Of a stretch of DNA of 20,000 bases, positions 8,981-19,083 are shown piece by piece. The notes below the pieces were generated by a model that saw only the letters and a list, made by a program, of their open reading frames with translations, was not told the DNA's origin and made no database searches. The position numbers and the translations under genes were made by a program. The stretch is from contig NC_091583.1 in assembly GCF_042767895.1 (NCBI RefSeq), positions 6,637,133-6,657,132 on the forward strand. The letters run 5' to 3'. Position 1 is the stretch's first letter. Each line of letters opens with the position of its first letter. The stretch comes from Penaeus vannamei. Lineage: Eukaryota; Arthropoda; Malacostraca; Decapoda; Penaeidae.

Positions 8981-10312
8981 AGTGACCTCGGAGGAGTTAA
9001 ACCCCGAGGAAGTGTTTTTGGAGGAAGTGACCTCGGAGGAGCTAAACCCCGAGGAAGTGTTTTTGGAGGAAGTGACCTCGGAGGAGCTAAACCCCGGGGA
9101 AGTGTTCTTGGAGGAAGTGACCTCGGAGGAGCTAAACCCCGAGGAAGTGTTTTTGGAGGAAGTGACCTCGGAGGAGCTAAACCCCGGGGAAGTGTTTTTG
9201 GAGGAAGTGACCTCGGAGGAGTTAAACCCCGAGGAAGTGTTCTTGGAGGAAGTGACCTCGGAGGAGTTAAACCCCGAGGAAGTGTTTTTGGAGGAAGTGA
9301 CCTCGGAGGAGCTAAACCCCGGGGAAGTGTTCTTGGAGGAAGTGACCTCGGAGGAGCTAAGCCCCGAGGAAGTGACCTCGGAGCTGAACTCCGAGGAAGT
9401 GATCTTGGAGGAAGTGACCTCGGAGGAGTTAAACCCCGAGGAAGTGTTTTTGGAGGAAGTGACCTCGGAGGAGCTAAACCCCGGGGAAGTGTTCTTGGAG
9501 GAAGTGACTTCGGAGGAGCTAAACCTAAAGGAAGTGACCTCGGAGGAGCTAAACCGAGGAATAGGCCGAGGAAGTGATCTTGGAGGAAGTGACCTCGAAG
9601 GAGCTAAACCCCGAGGAAGTGTTCATGGAGGAAGTGACCTCGGAGGAGCTAAACCCCGAGGAAGTGTTTTTGGAGGAAGTGACCTCGGAGGAGCTAAACC
9701 CCGAGGAAGTGTTTTTGGAGGAAGTGACCTCGGAGGAGCTAAACCCCGGGGAAGTGTTCTTGGAGGAAGTGACCTCGGAGGAGCTAAACCCCGAGGAAGT
9801 GTTTTTGGAGGAAGTGACCTCGGAGGAGCTAAACCCCGGGGAAGTGTTTTTGGAGGAAGTGACCTCGGAGGAGTTAAACCCCGAGGAAGTGTTCTTGGAG
9901 GAAGTGACCTCGGAGGAGTTAAACCCCGAGGAAGTGTTTTTGGAGGAAGTGACCTCGGAAGAGCTAAACCCCGGGGAAGTGTTCTTGGAGGAAGTGACCT
10001 CGGAGGAGCTAAGCCCCGAGGAAGTGACCTCGGAGCTGAACTCCGAGGAAGTGATCTTGGAGGAAGTGACCTCGGAGGAGTTAAACCCCGAGGAAGTGTT
10101 TTTGGAGGAAGTGACCTCGGAGGAGCTAAACCCCGGGGAAGTGTTCTTGGAGGAAGTGACTTCGGAGGAGCTAAACCTAAAGGAAGTGACCTCGGAGGAG
10201 CTAAACCGAGGAATAGGCCGAGGAAGTGATCTTGGAGGAAGTGACCTCGAAGGAGCTAAACCCCGAGGAAGTGTTCATGGAGGAAGTGACCTCGGAGGAG
10301 CTAAACCCCGAG
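8981..10312. repeat. 652-bp near-identical higher-order tandem duplication
   Basis: Unit 1 is about 8981-9632 and unit 2 about 9633-10284, with the match continuing to about 10312. Shared landmarks are AAACCTAAAG (9521 and 10173), GAGCTGAACTCCGAG, the GAATAGGCC module (9559 and 10211) and GTTCATGG. I noticed only a couple of substitutions by eye (for example 8996 against 9648, and GGAGGAG against GGAAGAG near 9955). 652 equals 44 modules minus 8 bases, which the internal small deletions account for. Confidence 0.85.
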
Positions 10313-10735
10313 GAATAGGCCGAGGAAGTGATATTGGAGGAAGTGACCTCGAAGGAGCTAAACCCCGAGAAAGTGTTCTTGGAGGAAGTGACCTCGGAGG
10401 AGCTAAACCTCGAGAAAGTGTTCTTGGAGGAAGTGACCTCGAAGGAGCTAAACCCCGAGAAAGTGTTCTTAGAGGAAGTGACCTCGGAGGAGCTAAACCC
10501 CGGGGAAGTGTTCTTGGAGGAAGTGACTTCGGAGGAGCTAAACCCCAAGGAAGTATTCTTGGAGGAGGTGACCTCGGAGGAGCTAAACCCCGAGGAAGTG
10601 ACCTCGGAAGAGCTAAACCCCGAGGAAGTGATCTTGGAAGAAGTGACCTCGGAGGAGCTAAACCCCGAGGAAGTGTTCATGGAGGAAGTGACCTCGGAGG
10701 AGCTAAACCCCGAGGAAGTGACCTCGGAAGAGCTA

Positions 10736-11365
10736 AACTCCGAGGAAGTGATTTTGGAGGAAGTGACCTCGGAGGAGCTAAACCCCGGGGAAGTGTTCAT
10801 GGAGGAAGTGACCTCGGAGGAGCTAAACCCCGAGGAAGTGACCTCGGAGGAGCTAAACCCCGAGGAAGTGACCTCGGAAGAGCTAAACTCCGAAGAAGTG
10901 ATTTTGGAGGAAGTGACCTCGGAGGAGCTAAACCCCGGGGAAGTGACCTCGGAAGAGCTAAACTCCGAGGAAGTGACCTCGGAAGAGCTAAACCCCGAGG
11001 AAGTGACCTCGGAGGAGCTAAACCCCGAGGAAGTGACCTCGGAAGAGCTAAACTCCGAGGAAGTGATTTTGGAGGAAGTGACCTCGGAGGAGCTAAACCC
11101 CGGGGAAGTGTTCATGGAGGAAGTGACCTCGGAGGAGCTAAACCCCGAGGAAGTGACCTCGGAGGAGCTAAACCCCGAGGAAGTGACCTCGGAAGAGCTA
11201 AACTCCGAAGAAGTGATTTTGGAGGAAGTGACCTCGGAGGAGCTAAACCCCGGGGAAGTGACCTCGGAAGAGCTAAACTCCGAGGAAGTGACCTCGGAAG
11301 AGCTAAACCCCGAGGAAGTGACCTCGGAGGAGCTAAACCCCGAGGAAGTGACCTCGGAAGAGCTA
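10736..11365. repeat. 315-bp higher-order tandem duplication
   Basis: Copies at 10736-11050 and 11051-11365 share the order of variant words, including CTCCGAAGAAGTGATTTTGG (10889 and 11204 region), GGAAGAGCTAAACTC words and a GTTCATGG word. The period is exactly 315 bp, or 21 modules. Confidence 0.88.
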
Positions 11366-13110
11366 AACTCCGAGGAAGTGATCTTGGAGGAAGTGACCTC
11401 GGAGGAGCTGAACCCCGAGGAAGTGACCTCGGAGGAGCTAAACCCCGAGGAAGTGATCTTGGAGGAAGTGACCTCGGAGGAGCTAAACCCCGAGGAAGTG
11501 TTCTTGGAGGAAGTGACCTCGGTGGAGCTGAACCCCGAGGAAGTGTTCTTGGAGGAAGTGACCTCGGAGGAGCTAAACCCCGGGGAAGTGATCTTGGAGG
11601 AAGTGACCTCGGAGGAGCTAAACCCCGAGGAAGTGACCTCGGAGGAGCTAAACCCCGAGGAAGTGACCTCGGAGGAGCTAAACCCCGAGGAAGTGATCTT
11701 GGAGGAAGTGACCTCGGAGGAGCTAAACCCCGAGGAAGTGACCTCGGAGGAGCTAAACCCCGAGGAAGTGACCTCGGAGGAGCTAAACCCCGAGGAAGTG
11801 ACCTCGGAGGAGCTAAACCCCGAGGAAGTGATCTTGGAGGAAGTGACCTCGGAGGAGCTAAACCCCGAGGAAGTGACCTCGGAGGAGCTAAACCCCGAGG
11901 AAGTGATCTTGGAGGAAGTGACCTCGGAGGAGCTAAACCCCGAGGAAGTGATCTTGGAGGAAGTGACCTCGGAGGAGCTAAACCCCGAGGAAGTGATCTT
12001 GGAGGAAGTGACCTCGGAGGAGCTAAACCCCGAGGAAGTGACCTCGGAGGAGCTAAACCCCGAGGAAGTGATCTTGGAGGAAGTGACCTCGGAGGAGCTA
12101 AACCCCGAGGAAGTGACCTCGGAGGAGCTAAACCCCGAGGAAGTGATCTTGGAGGAAGTGACCTCGGAGGAGCTAAACCCCGAGGAAGTGATCTTGGAGG
12201 AAGTGACCTCGGAGGAGCTAAACCCCGAGGAAGTGATCTTGGAGGAAGTGACCTCGGAGGAGCTAAACCCCGAGGAAGTGTTCTTGGAGGAAGTGACCTC
12301 AGAGGAGCTAAACCCCGAGGAAGTGTTCTTGGAGGAAGTGACCTCTGAGGAGCTAAACCCCGAGGAAGTGATCTTGGAGGAAGTGACCTCGGAGGAGCTA
12401 AACCCCGGGGAAGTGATCTTGGAGGAAGTGACCTCGGAGGAGCTAAAAACCGACAGTGACATCGGAGGAGCTAAACCCCGAGGAAGTGATCTTGGAGGAA
12501 GTGACCTCGGAGGAGCTAAACCCCGAGGAAGTGATCTTGGAGGAAGTGACCTCGGAGGAGCTAAACCCCGAGGAAGTGTTCTTGGATGAAGTGACCTCAG
12601 AGGAGCTAAACCCCGAGGAAGTGTTCTTGGAGGAAGTGACCTCGGAGGAGCTAAACCCCGAGGAAGTGATCTTGGAGGAAGTGACCTCAGAGGAGCTAAA
12701 CCCCGAGGAAGTGTTCTTGGAGGAAGTGACCTCTGAGGAGCTAAACCCCGAGGAAGTGATCTTGGAGGAAGTGACCTCGGAGGAGCTAAACCCCGAGGAA
12801 GTGTTCTTGGAGGAAGTGTCCTCTGAGGAGCTAAACCCCGAGGAAGTGTTCTTGGAGGAAGTGACCTCGGAGGAGCTAAACCCCGAGGAAGTGATCTTGG
12901 AGGAAGTGACCTCGTAGGAGCTAAACCCCGGAGAATAGGCCGAGGAAGTGATTTTGGAGGAAGTGACCTCGGAGGAACTAAACCCCAAGGAAGTATTCTT
13001 GGAGGAGGTGACCTCGGAGGAGCTAAATCCCGAGGAAGTGATCTTGGAGGAAGTGACCTCGGAGGAGCTAAACCCCGAGGAAGTGATCTTGGAGGAAGTG
13101 ACCTCGGAGG

Positions 13111-13276
13111 AGCTAAAAACCGACAGTGACCTCGGAGGAGCTAAACCCCGAGGAAGTGATCTTGGAGGAAGTGACCTCGGAGGAGCTAAAAACCGACAGT
13201 GACCTCGGAGGAGCTAAACCCCGAGGAAGTGATCTTGGAGGAAGTGACCTCGGAGGAGCTAAAAACCGACAGTGAC
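13111..13276. repeat. 73-bp sub-array marked by AAAAACCGACAG
   Basis: The word AGCTAAAAACCGACAGTGAC occurs at 13111, 13184 and 13257, with a further copy at 12441. The 73-bp step is five modules minus the 2 bases lost in this variant B word. Confidence 0.88.
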
Positions 13277-15149
13277 CTCGGAGGAGCTAAACCCCGAGGA
13301 AGTGATCTTGGAGGAAGTGACCTCGGAGGAGCTGAACCCCGAGGAAGTTTTCTTTGAGGAAGTGACCTCTGTGGAGCTAAACTTCGAGGAAGTGATCTTG
13401 GAGGAAGTGACCTCGGAGGAGCTAAACCCCGAGGAAGTGACCTTGGAGGAGCTAAACCCCGAGAAAGTGTTCTTGGAGGAAGTGACCTTGGAGGAGCTAA
13501 ACCCCGAGGAAGTGACCTCGGAGGAGCTAAACCCCGAGGAAGTGTTCTTGGAGGAAGTGACCTTGGAGGAGCTAAACCCCGAGGAAGTGTTCTTGGAGGA
13601 AGTGACCTTGGAGGAGCTAAACCCCGAAGAAGTGTTTTTGGAGGAAGTGACCTTGGAGGAGCTAAACCCCGAGCAAGTGTTCTTGGAGGAAGTGACCTCG
13701 GAGGAGCTAAACCCCGAGGAAGTGACCTCGGAGGAGCTAAACCCCGAGGAAGTGACCTCGGAGGAGCTAAACCCCGAGGAAGTGTTCCTGGAGGAAGTGA
13801 CCTCGGAGGAGCTAAATCCCGAGGAAGTGTTCCTGGAGGAAGTGATCTAGGAGGAGCTAAACCCCGAGGAAGTGTTTTTGGAGGAAGTGACCTTGGAGGA
13901 GCTAAACCCCGAGTAAATGTTCTTGGAGGAAGTGACCTCGGAGGAGCTAAACCCCGAGGAAGTGACCTCGGAGGAGCTAAACCTCGAGAAAGTGTTCTTG
14001 GAGGAAGTGACCTTGGAGGAGCTAAACCCCGAGAAAGTGTTCTTGGAGGAAGTGACCTCGGAGGAGCTAAACCCCGAGGAAGTTATGTTAGAGGAAGTGA
14101 CCTCGGAGGAGCTAAACCCCGAGGAAGTGACCTCGGAGGAGCTAAACCCCGAGGAAGTGACCTCGGAGGAGCTAAACCCCGAGGAAGTGACCTCGGAGGA
14201 GCTAGACCCCGAGGAAGTGTTCTTGGAGGAAGTGACCTTGGACGAGCTAAACCCCCGAGGAAGTGATCTTGGAGGAAGTGGCCTCGGAGGAGCTAAACCC
14301 CGAGGAAGTGACCTCGGAGGAGCTAAACCCCGATAAAGTGTTCTTGGAGGAAGTGACCTCGGAGGAGCTAAACCCCGAGGAAGTGACCTCAGAGGAGCTA
14401 AACCCCGAGGAAGTGATCTTGGAGGAAGTGACCTCGGAGGAGCTAAACCCCGAGGAAGTGACCTCGGAGGAGCTAAACCCCGAGGAAGTGACCTCGGAGG
14501 AGCTAAACCCCGAGGAAGTGTTCTTGGAGGAAGTGACCTTGGACGAGCTAAACCCCTGAGGAAGTGATCTTGAAGGAAGTGGCCTCGGAGGAGCTAAACC
14601 CCGAGGAAGTGTTCTTGGAGGAAGGGACCTCGGAGGAGCTAAACCCCGAGGAAGTGACCTCAGAGGAGCTAAACCCCGAGGAAGTGACCTCGGAGGAGCT
14701 AAACCCCGAGGAAGTGACCTCGGAGGAGCTAAACCCCGAGGAAGTGTTCTTGGAGGAAATGGCCTCGGAGGAGCTAAACCCCGAGGAAGTGACCTCGCAG
14801 GAGCTAAACCCCGAGGAAGTGACCTCGGAGGAGCTAAACCCCGAGGAAGTAACCTCGGAGGAGCTAAACCCCGAGGAAGTGATCTTGGAGGAAGTGACCT
14901 CGGAGGAGCTAAACCCCGAGGAAGTGACCTCGGAGGAGCTAAACCTCGAGAAAGAGTTCTTGGAAGAAGTGACCTCGGAGGAGCTAAACCCCGAGGAAGT
15001 GATCTTGGAGGAAGTGACCTCGGAGGAGCTAAACCCCGAGGAAGTAACCTCGGAGGAGCTAAACCCCGAGGAAGTGATCTTGGAGGAAGTGACCTCGGAG
15101 GAGCTAAACCCCGAGGAAGTGACCTCGGAGGAGCTAAACCTCGAGAAAG

Positions 15150-15700
15150 AGTTCTTGGAAGAAGTGACCTCGGAGGAGCTAAACCCCGAGGAAGTGTTCT
15201 TGGAAGAAGTGACCTCGGAGGAGCTAAACCCCGAGGAAGTGATCTTGGAGGAAGTGACCTCGGAGGAGCTAAACCCCGAGGAAGTGACCTCGAAGGAGCT
15301 AAACCCCGAGAAAGTGATCTTGGAGGAAGTGACCTCGGAGGAGCTAAACCCCGAGGAAGTGTTCTTGGAAGAAGTGACCTCGGAGGAGCTAAACCTCGAG
15401 AAAGAGTTCTTGGAAGAAGTGACCTCGGAGGAGCTAAACCTCGAGAAAGAGTTCTTGGAAGAAGTGACCTCGGAGGAGCTAAACCCCGAGGAAGTGTTCT
15501 TGGAGGAAGTGACCTCGGAGGAGCTAAACCCCGAGGAAGTGATCTTGGAGGAAGTGACCTCGGAGGAGCTAAACCCCGAGGAAGTGACCTCGAAGGAGCT
15601 AAACCCCGAGAAAGTGATCTTGGAGGAAGTGACCTCGGAGGAGCTAAACCCCGAGGAAGTGTTCTTGGAAGAAGTGACCTCGGAGGAGCTAAACCCCGAG
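15150..15700. repeat. 300-bp higher-order repeat
   Basis: The word CTCGAAGGAGCTAAACCCCG recurs at about 15289 and 15589. The surrounding order of variants, with AAACCTCGAGAAAGAGTTC before it and GAGAAAGTGATC after it, is the same in both copies. 300 bp is 20 modules. Confidence 0.8.
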
Positions 15701-15890
15701 GAAGTGACCTCGGAGGAGCTAAACCCCGAGGAAGTGACCTCGGAGGAGCTAAACCCCGAGGAAGTGTTCTTGGAGGAAGTGACCTCGGAGGAGCTAAACC
15801 CCGAGAAAGTGATCTTGGAGGAAGTGACCTCGGAGGAGCTAAACACCGGGGAAGTGATATTGGAGGAAGTGACCTCGGAGGAGCTAAACT

Positions 15891-16475
15891 CCGGGGAATA
15901 GGCCGAGGAAGTGATCTTGGAGGAAGTGACCTCTGAGGAGCTAAACCCCGAGAAAGTGGTTTTATAGGAAGTGACCTCGGAGGAGCTAAACCCCGAGAAA
16001 GTGATCTTGGAGGAAGTGACCTTGGAGGAGCTAAACCCCGAGGAAGTGACCTCGGAGGAGCTAAACCCCGAGAAAGTGGTTTTATAGGAAGTGACCTCGG
16101 AGGAGCTAAACCCCGAGAAAGTGATCTTGGAGGAAGTGACCTTGGAGGAGCTAAACCCCGAGAAAGTGATCTTGGAGGAAGTTACCTCGGAGGAGCTAAA
16201 CTCCGGGGAATAGGCCGAGGAAGTGATCTTGGAGGAAGTGACCTCTGAGGAGCTAAACCCCGAGAAAGTGGTTTTATAGGAAGTGACCTCGGAGGAGCTA
16301 AACCCCGAGAAAGTGATCTTGGAGGAAGTGACCTTGGAGGAGCTAAACCCCGAGGAAGTGACCTCGGAGGAGCTAAACCCCGAGAAAGTGGTTTTATAGG
16401 AAGTGACCTCGGAGGAGCTAAACCCCGAGAAAGTGATCTTGGAGGAAGTGACCTTGGAGGAGCTAAACCCCGAGG
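15891..16475. repeat. 312-bp higher-order repeat with a nested 120-bp repeat
   Basis: CCGGGGAATAGGCC occurs at 15891 and 16203 (312 bp apart). GTGGTTTTATAGGAAG occurs at 15956, 16076, 16268 and 16388, with spacings of 120, 192 and 120. A related edge recurs at 16845. Confidence 0.85.
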
Positions 16476-17872
16476 AAGTGACCTCGGAGGAGCTAAACCC
16501 CGAGGAAGTGATCTTGGAGGAGCTAAACCCCGAGGAAGTGACCTCGGAGGAGCTAAACCCCGAGTAAGTGACCTCGGAGGAGCTGAACCCCGAGGAAGTG
16601 TTCTTGGAGGAAGTGACCTCGGAGGAGCTAAACCCCGAGGAAGTGTTCTTGGAGGAAGTGACCTCGGAGGAGCTAAACCCCGAGGAAGTGATCTTGGAGG
16701 AAGTGACCTCGGAGGAGCTAAACCCCGAGGAAGTGACCTCGGAGGAGCTAAACCCCGAGGAAGTGTTCTTGGAGGAAGTGACCTTGGAGGAGCTAAACCC
16801 CGAGAAAGTGATCTTGGAGGAAGTTACCTCGGAGGAGCTAAACTCCGGGGAATAGGCCGAGGAAGTGATCTTGGAGGAAGTGACCTCTGAGGAGCTAAAC
16901 CCCGAGAAAGTGACCTCGGAGGAGCTAAACCCCGAGGAAGTGTTCTTGGAGGAAGTGACCTCGGAGGAGCTAAACCGAGAGGAAGTGATCTTGCAGGAAG
17001 TGACCTTGGAGGAGCTAAATCCCGAGGAAGTGTTCTTGGAGGAAGTGACCTTGGAGGAGCTAAACCCCGAGGAAGTGATCTTGCAGGAAGTGACCTTGGA
17101 GGAGCTAAATCCCGAGGAAGTGTTTTTGGAGGAAGTGACCTTGGAGGAGCTAAACCCCGAGGAAGTGTTTTTGGAGGAAGTGACCTTGGAGGAGCTAAAC
17201 TCCGAGTAAATGTTCTTGGAGGATGTGACCTTGGAGGAGCTGAACCCCGAGGAAGTGACCTCGGAGGAGCTAAACCCCGAGAAAGTGTTCTTGGAGGAAG
17301 TGACCTCGGAGGAGCTAAACCCCGAGGAAGTGACCTCGGAGGAGCTAAACCCCGAGTAAATGTTCTTGGAGGATGTGACCTCGGAGGAGCTAAACCCCGA
17401 GGAAGTGACCTCGGAGGAGCTAAACCCCAAGGAAGTGACCTCAGAGGAGCTAAACCCCGAGAAAGTGTTCTTGGAGGAAGTGACCTCGGAGGAGCTAAAC
17501 CCCAAGGAAGTGACCTCAGAGGAGCTAAACCCCGAGGAAGTGACCTCGGAGGAGCTAAACCCCGAGGAAGTGACCTCGGAGGAGCTAAACCCCGAGGAAG
17601 TGTTCTTGGAGGAAGTGACCTCGGAGGAGCTAAACCCCAAGGAAGTGACCTCAGAGGAGCTAAACCCCGAGGAAGTGACCTCGGAGGAGCTAAACCCCGA
17701 GGAAGTGTTCTTGGAGGAAGTGACCTTGGACGAGCTAAACCCCCGAGGAAGTGATCTTGGAGGAAGTGGCCTCGGAGGAGCTAAACCCCGAGGAAGTGAC
17801 CTCGGAGGAGCTAAACCCCGAGGAAGTGACCTCGGAGGAGCTAAACCCCGAGGAAGTGATCTTGGAGGAAGT

Positions 17873-18400
17873 GACCTCGGAGGAGTTAAACCCCGAGGAA
17901 GTGATCTTTGAGGAAGTGACCTCGGAGGAGCTCAACCCCGAGGAAGTGACCTCGGAGGAGCTAAACCCCGAGGAAGTGACCTCGCAGGAGCTAAACCCCG
18001 AGGAAGTGACCTCGGAGGAGCTAAACCCCGAGGAAGTGTTCTTGGAGGAAGTGACCTTGGACGAGCTAAACCCCCGAGGAAGTGATCTTGGAGGAAGTGC
18101 CCTCGGAGGAGCTAAACCCCGAGGAAGTGACCTCGGAGGAGCTAAACCCCGAGGAAGTGACCTCGGAGGAGCTAAACCCCGAGGAAGTGACCTCGGAGGA
18201 GCTAAACCCCCGAGGAAGGGATCTTGGAGGAAGTGACCTCGGAGGAGTTAAACCCCGAGGAAGTGATCTTTGAGGAAGTGACCTCGGAGGAGCTCAACCC
18301 CGAGGAAGTGACCTCGGAGGAGCTAAACCCCGAGGAAGTGACCTCGCAGGAGCTAAACCCCGAGGAAGTGACATCGGAGGAGCTAAACCCCGAGAAAGTG
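17873..18400. repeat. 362-bp higher-order repeat
   Basis: GGAGCTCAACCCCGAGG with the preceding GATCTTTGAGG word occurs at about 17929 and 18291, 362 bp apart. That is 24 modules plus 2 bases, and the 2 bases are the extra C residues at 18071-18075 and 18207-18211. Confidence 0.82.
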
Positions 18401-19083
18401 TTCTTGGAGGAAGTGACCTCGGAGGAGCTAAACCCCGAGAAAGTGTTCTTGGAGGAAGTGACCTCGGAGGAGCTAAACCCCGAGGAAGTGATGTTAGAGG
18501 AAGTGACCTCGGAGGAGCTAAACCCCGAGGAAGTGACCTCGGAGTAGCTGAACCCCGAGGAAGTGATCTTAGAGGAAGTGACCTCGGAGGAGCTGAACCC
18601 CGAGGAAGTGATCTTGGAAGAAGTGACCTCGGAGGAGCTAAACCTCGAGGAAGTGACCTCGGAGGAGCTAAACCCCGAGGAAGTGACCTCGGAGGAGCTA
18701 AACCCCGAGGAAGTGACCTCGGAGGAGCTAAACCCCGAGGAAGTGTTCTTGGAGGAAGTGACCTCGGAGGAGCTAAACCCCGAGGAAGTGTTCTTGGAGG
18801 AAGTGACCTCGGAGGAGCTAAACCCCGGGGAAGTGTTCTTGGAGGAAGTGACCTCGGAGGAGCTAAACCCCGAGGAAGTGTTCTTGGAGGAAGTGACCTC
18901 GGAGGAGCTAAACCCCGAGGAAGTGTTTTTGGAGGAAGTGGCCTCGGAGGAACTAACCCCCGAGGAAGTGATCTTGGAGGAAGTGGCCTCGGAGGAGCCA
19001 AACCCCCGAGGAAGGGATCTTGGAGGAAGTGATCTTGGAGGAGCTAAACCCCGAGGAAGTTATCTTGGAGGAAGTGACCTCAA

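Larger units (their letters stand above)
5967..16858. repeat. Dispersed GAATAGGCC variant module
   Basis: A 12-bp module, GAATAGGCC plus GAG, stands in for a 15-bp word at 5967, 7703, 9559, 10211, 10313, 12933, 15896, 16208 and 16850. In the EVTSE-ELNPE frame it gives a TAG stop at each place. In the GSDLG-GAKPR frame it is read through as RGIGRG, and on the minus strand as SAYS. It is a useful landmark for tracing higher-order copies. Confidence 0.85.
14548..17640 (-). other. Longest open frame in the array (1030 codons), probably not a gene
   Basis: The minus-strand frame reads a low-complexity Ser-rich chain of FSSSEVTSSG decamers with SKNTS or SKITS inserts. It is open because the antisense of words A, B and C contains few codons one step from a stop in this phase. 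There is no signal peptide and no non-repetitive N- or C-terminus. Single-base insertions at 14252-14256 and 17740-17744 limit it at either side. The same frame is open at 10201-12462 (753 codons). Two plus-strand frames are also open over long distances: Glu-rich EVTSE-ELNPE at 10328-12589 and 14564-15901, and Gly-rich GSDLG-GAKPR ending at 12348. I regard all four as by-products of a 15-bp period. Confidence 0.75.
4896..19083. repeat. 14.2-kb minisatellite array of three 15-bp modules
   Basis: Almost every base belongs to one of three words: A = GAAGTGACCTCGGAG, B = GAGCTAAACCCCGAG, C = GAAGTGATCTTGGAG (also with GTTC or GTTT for GATC). B follows A almost without exception, giving an AB dimer of 30 bp. 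C is optional before A, giving a CAB trimer of 45 bp. A and C differ at two positions (both C to T) and A and B agree at 9 of 15, so all three look descended from one 15-mer. The length corresponds to about 946 modules by arithmetic. The left edge (4.9-5.6 kb) and 8.67-8.79 kb hold a variant with GAGGGGATCTTGAAG that drops 4 bases. The centre (11.4-12.4 kb) is the most uniform part, suggesting recent homogenisation there. There are no spacers, so it is not a CRISPR array. Confidence 0.97.

Noticed and set aside
10328..12589. Glu-rich plus-strand frame as a true coiled-coil protein gene
   Set aside because: No unique ends, stops and frameshifts recur across the array, and three other frames are equally open. 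The 15-bp period explains the openness.
4896..19083. Array as a CRISPR locus or as a bacterial repeat-protein gene (ice-nucleation or RTX-like)
   Set aside because: There are no unique spacers. The repeats are contiguous and frame-broken in places by single-base insertions, and the surroundings are eukaryotic.
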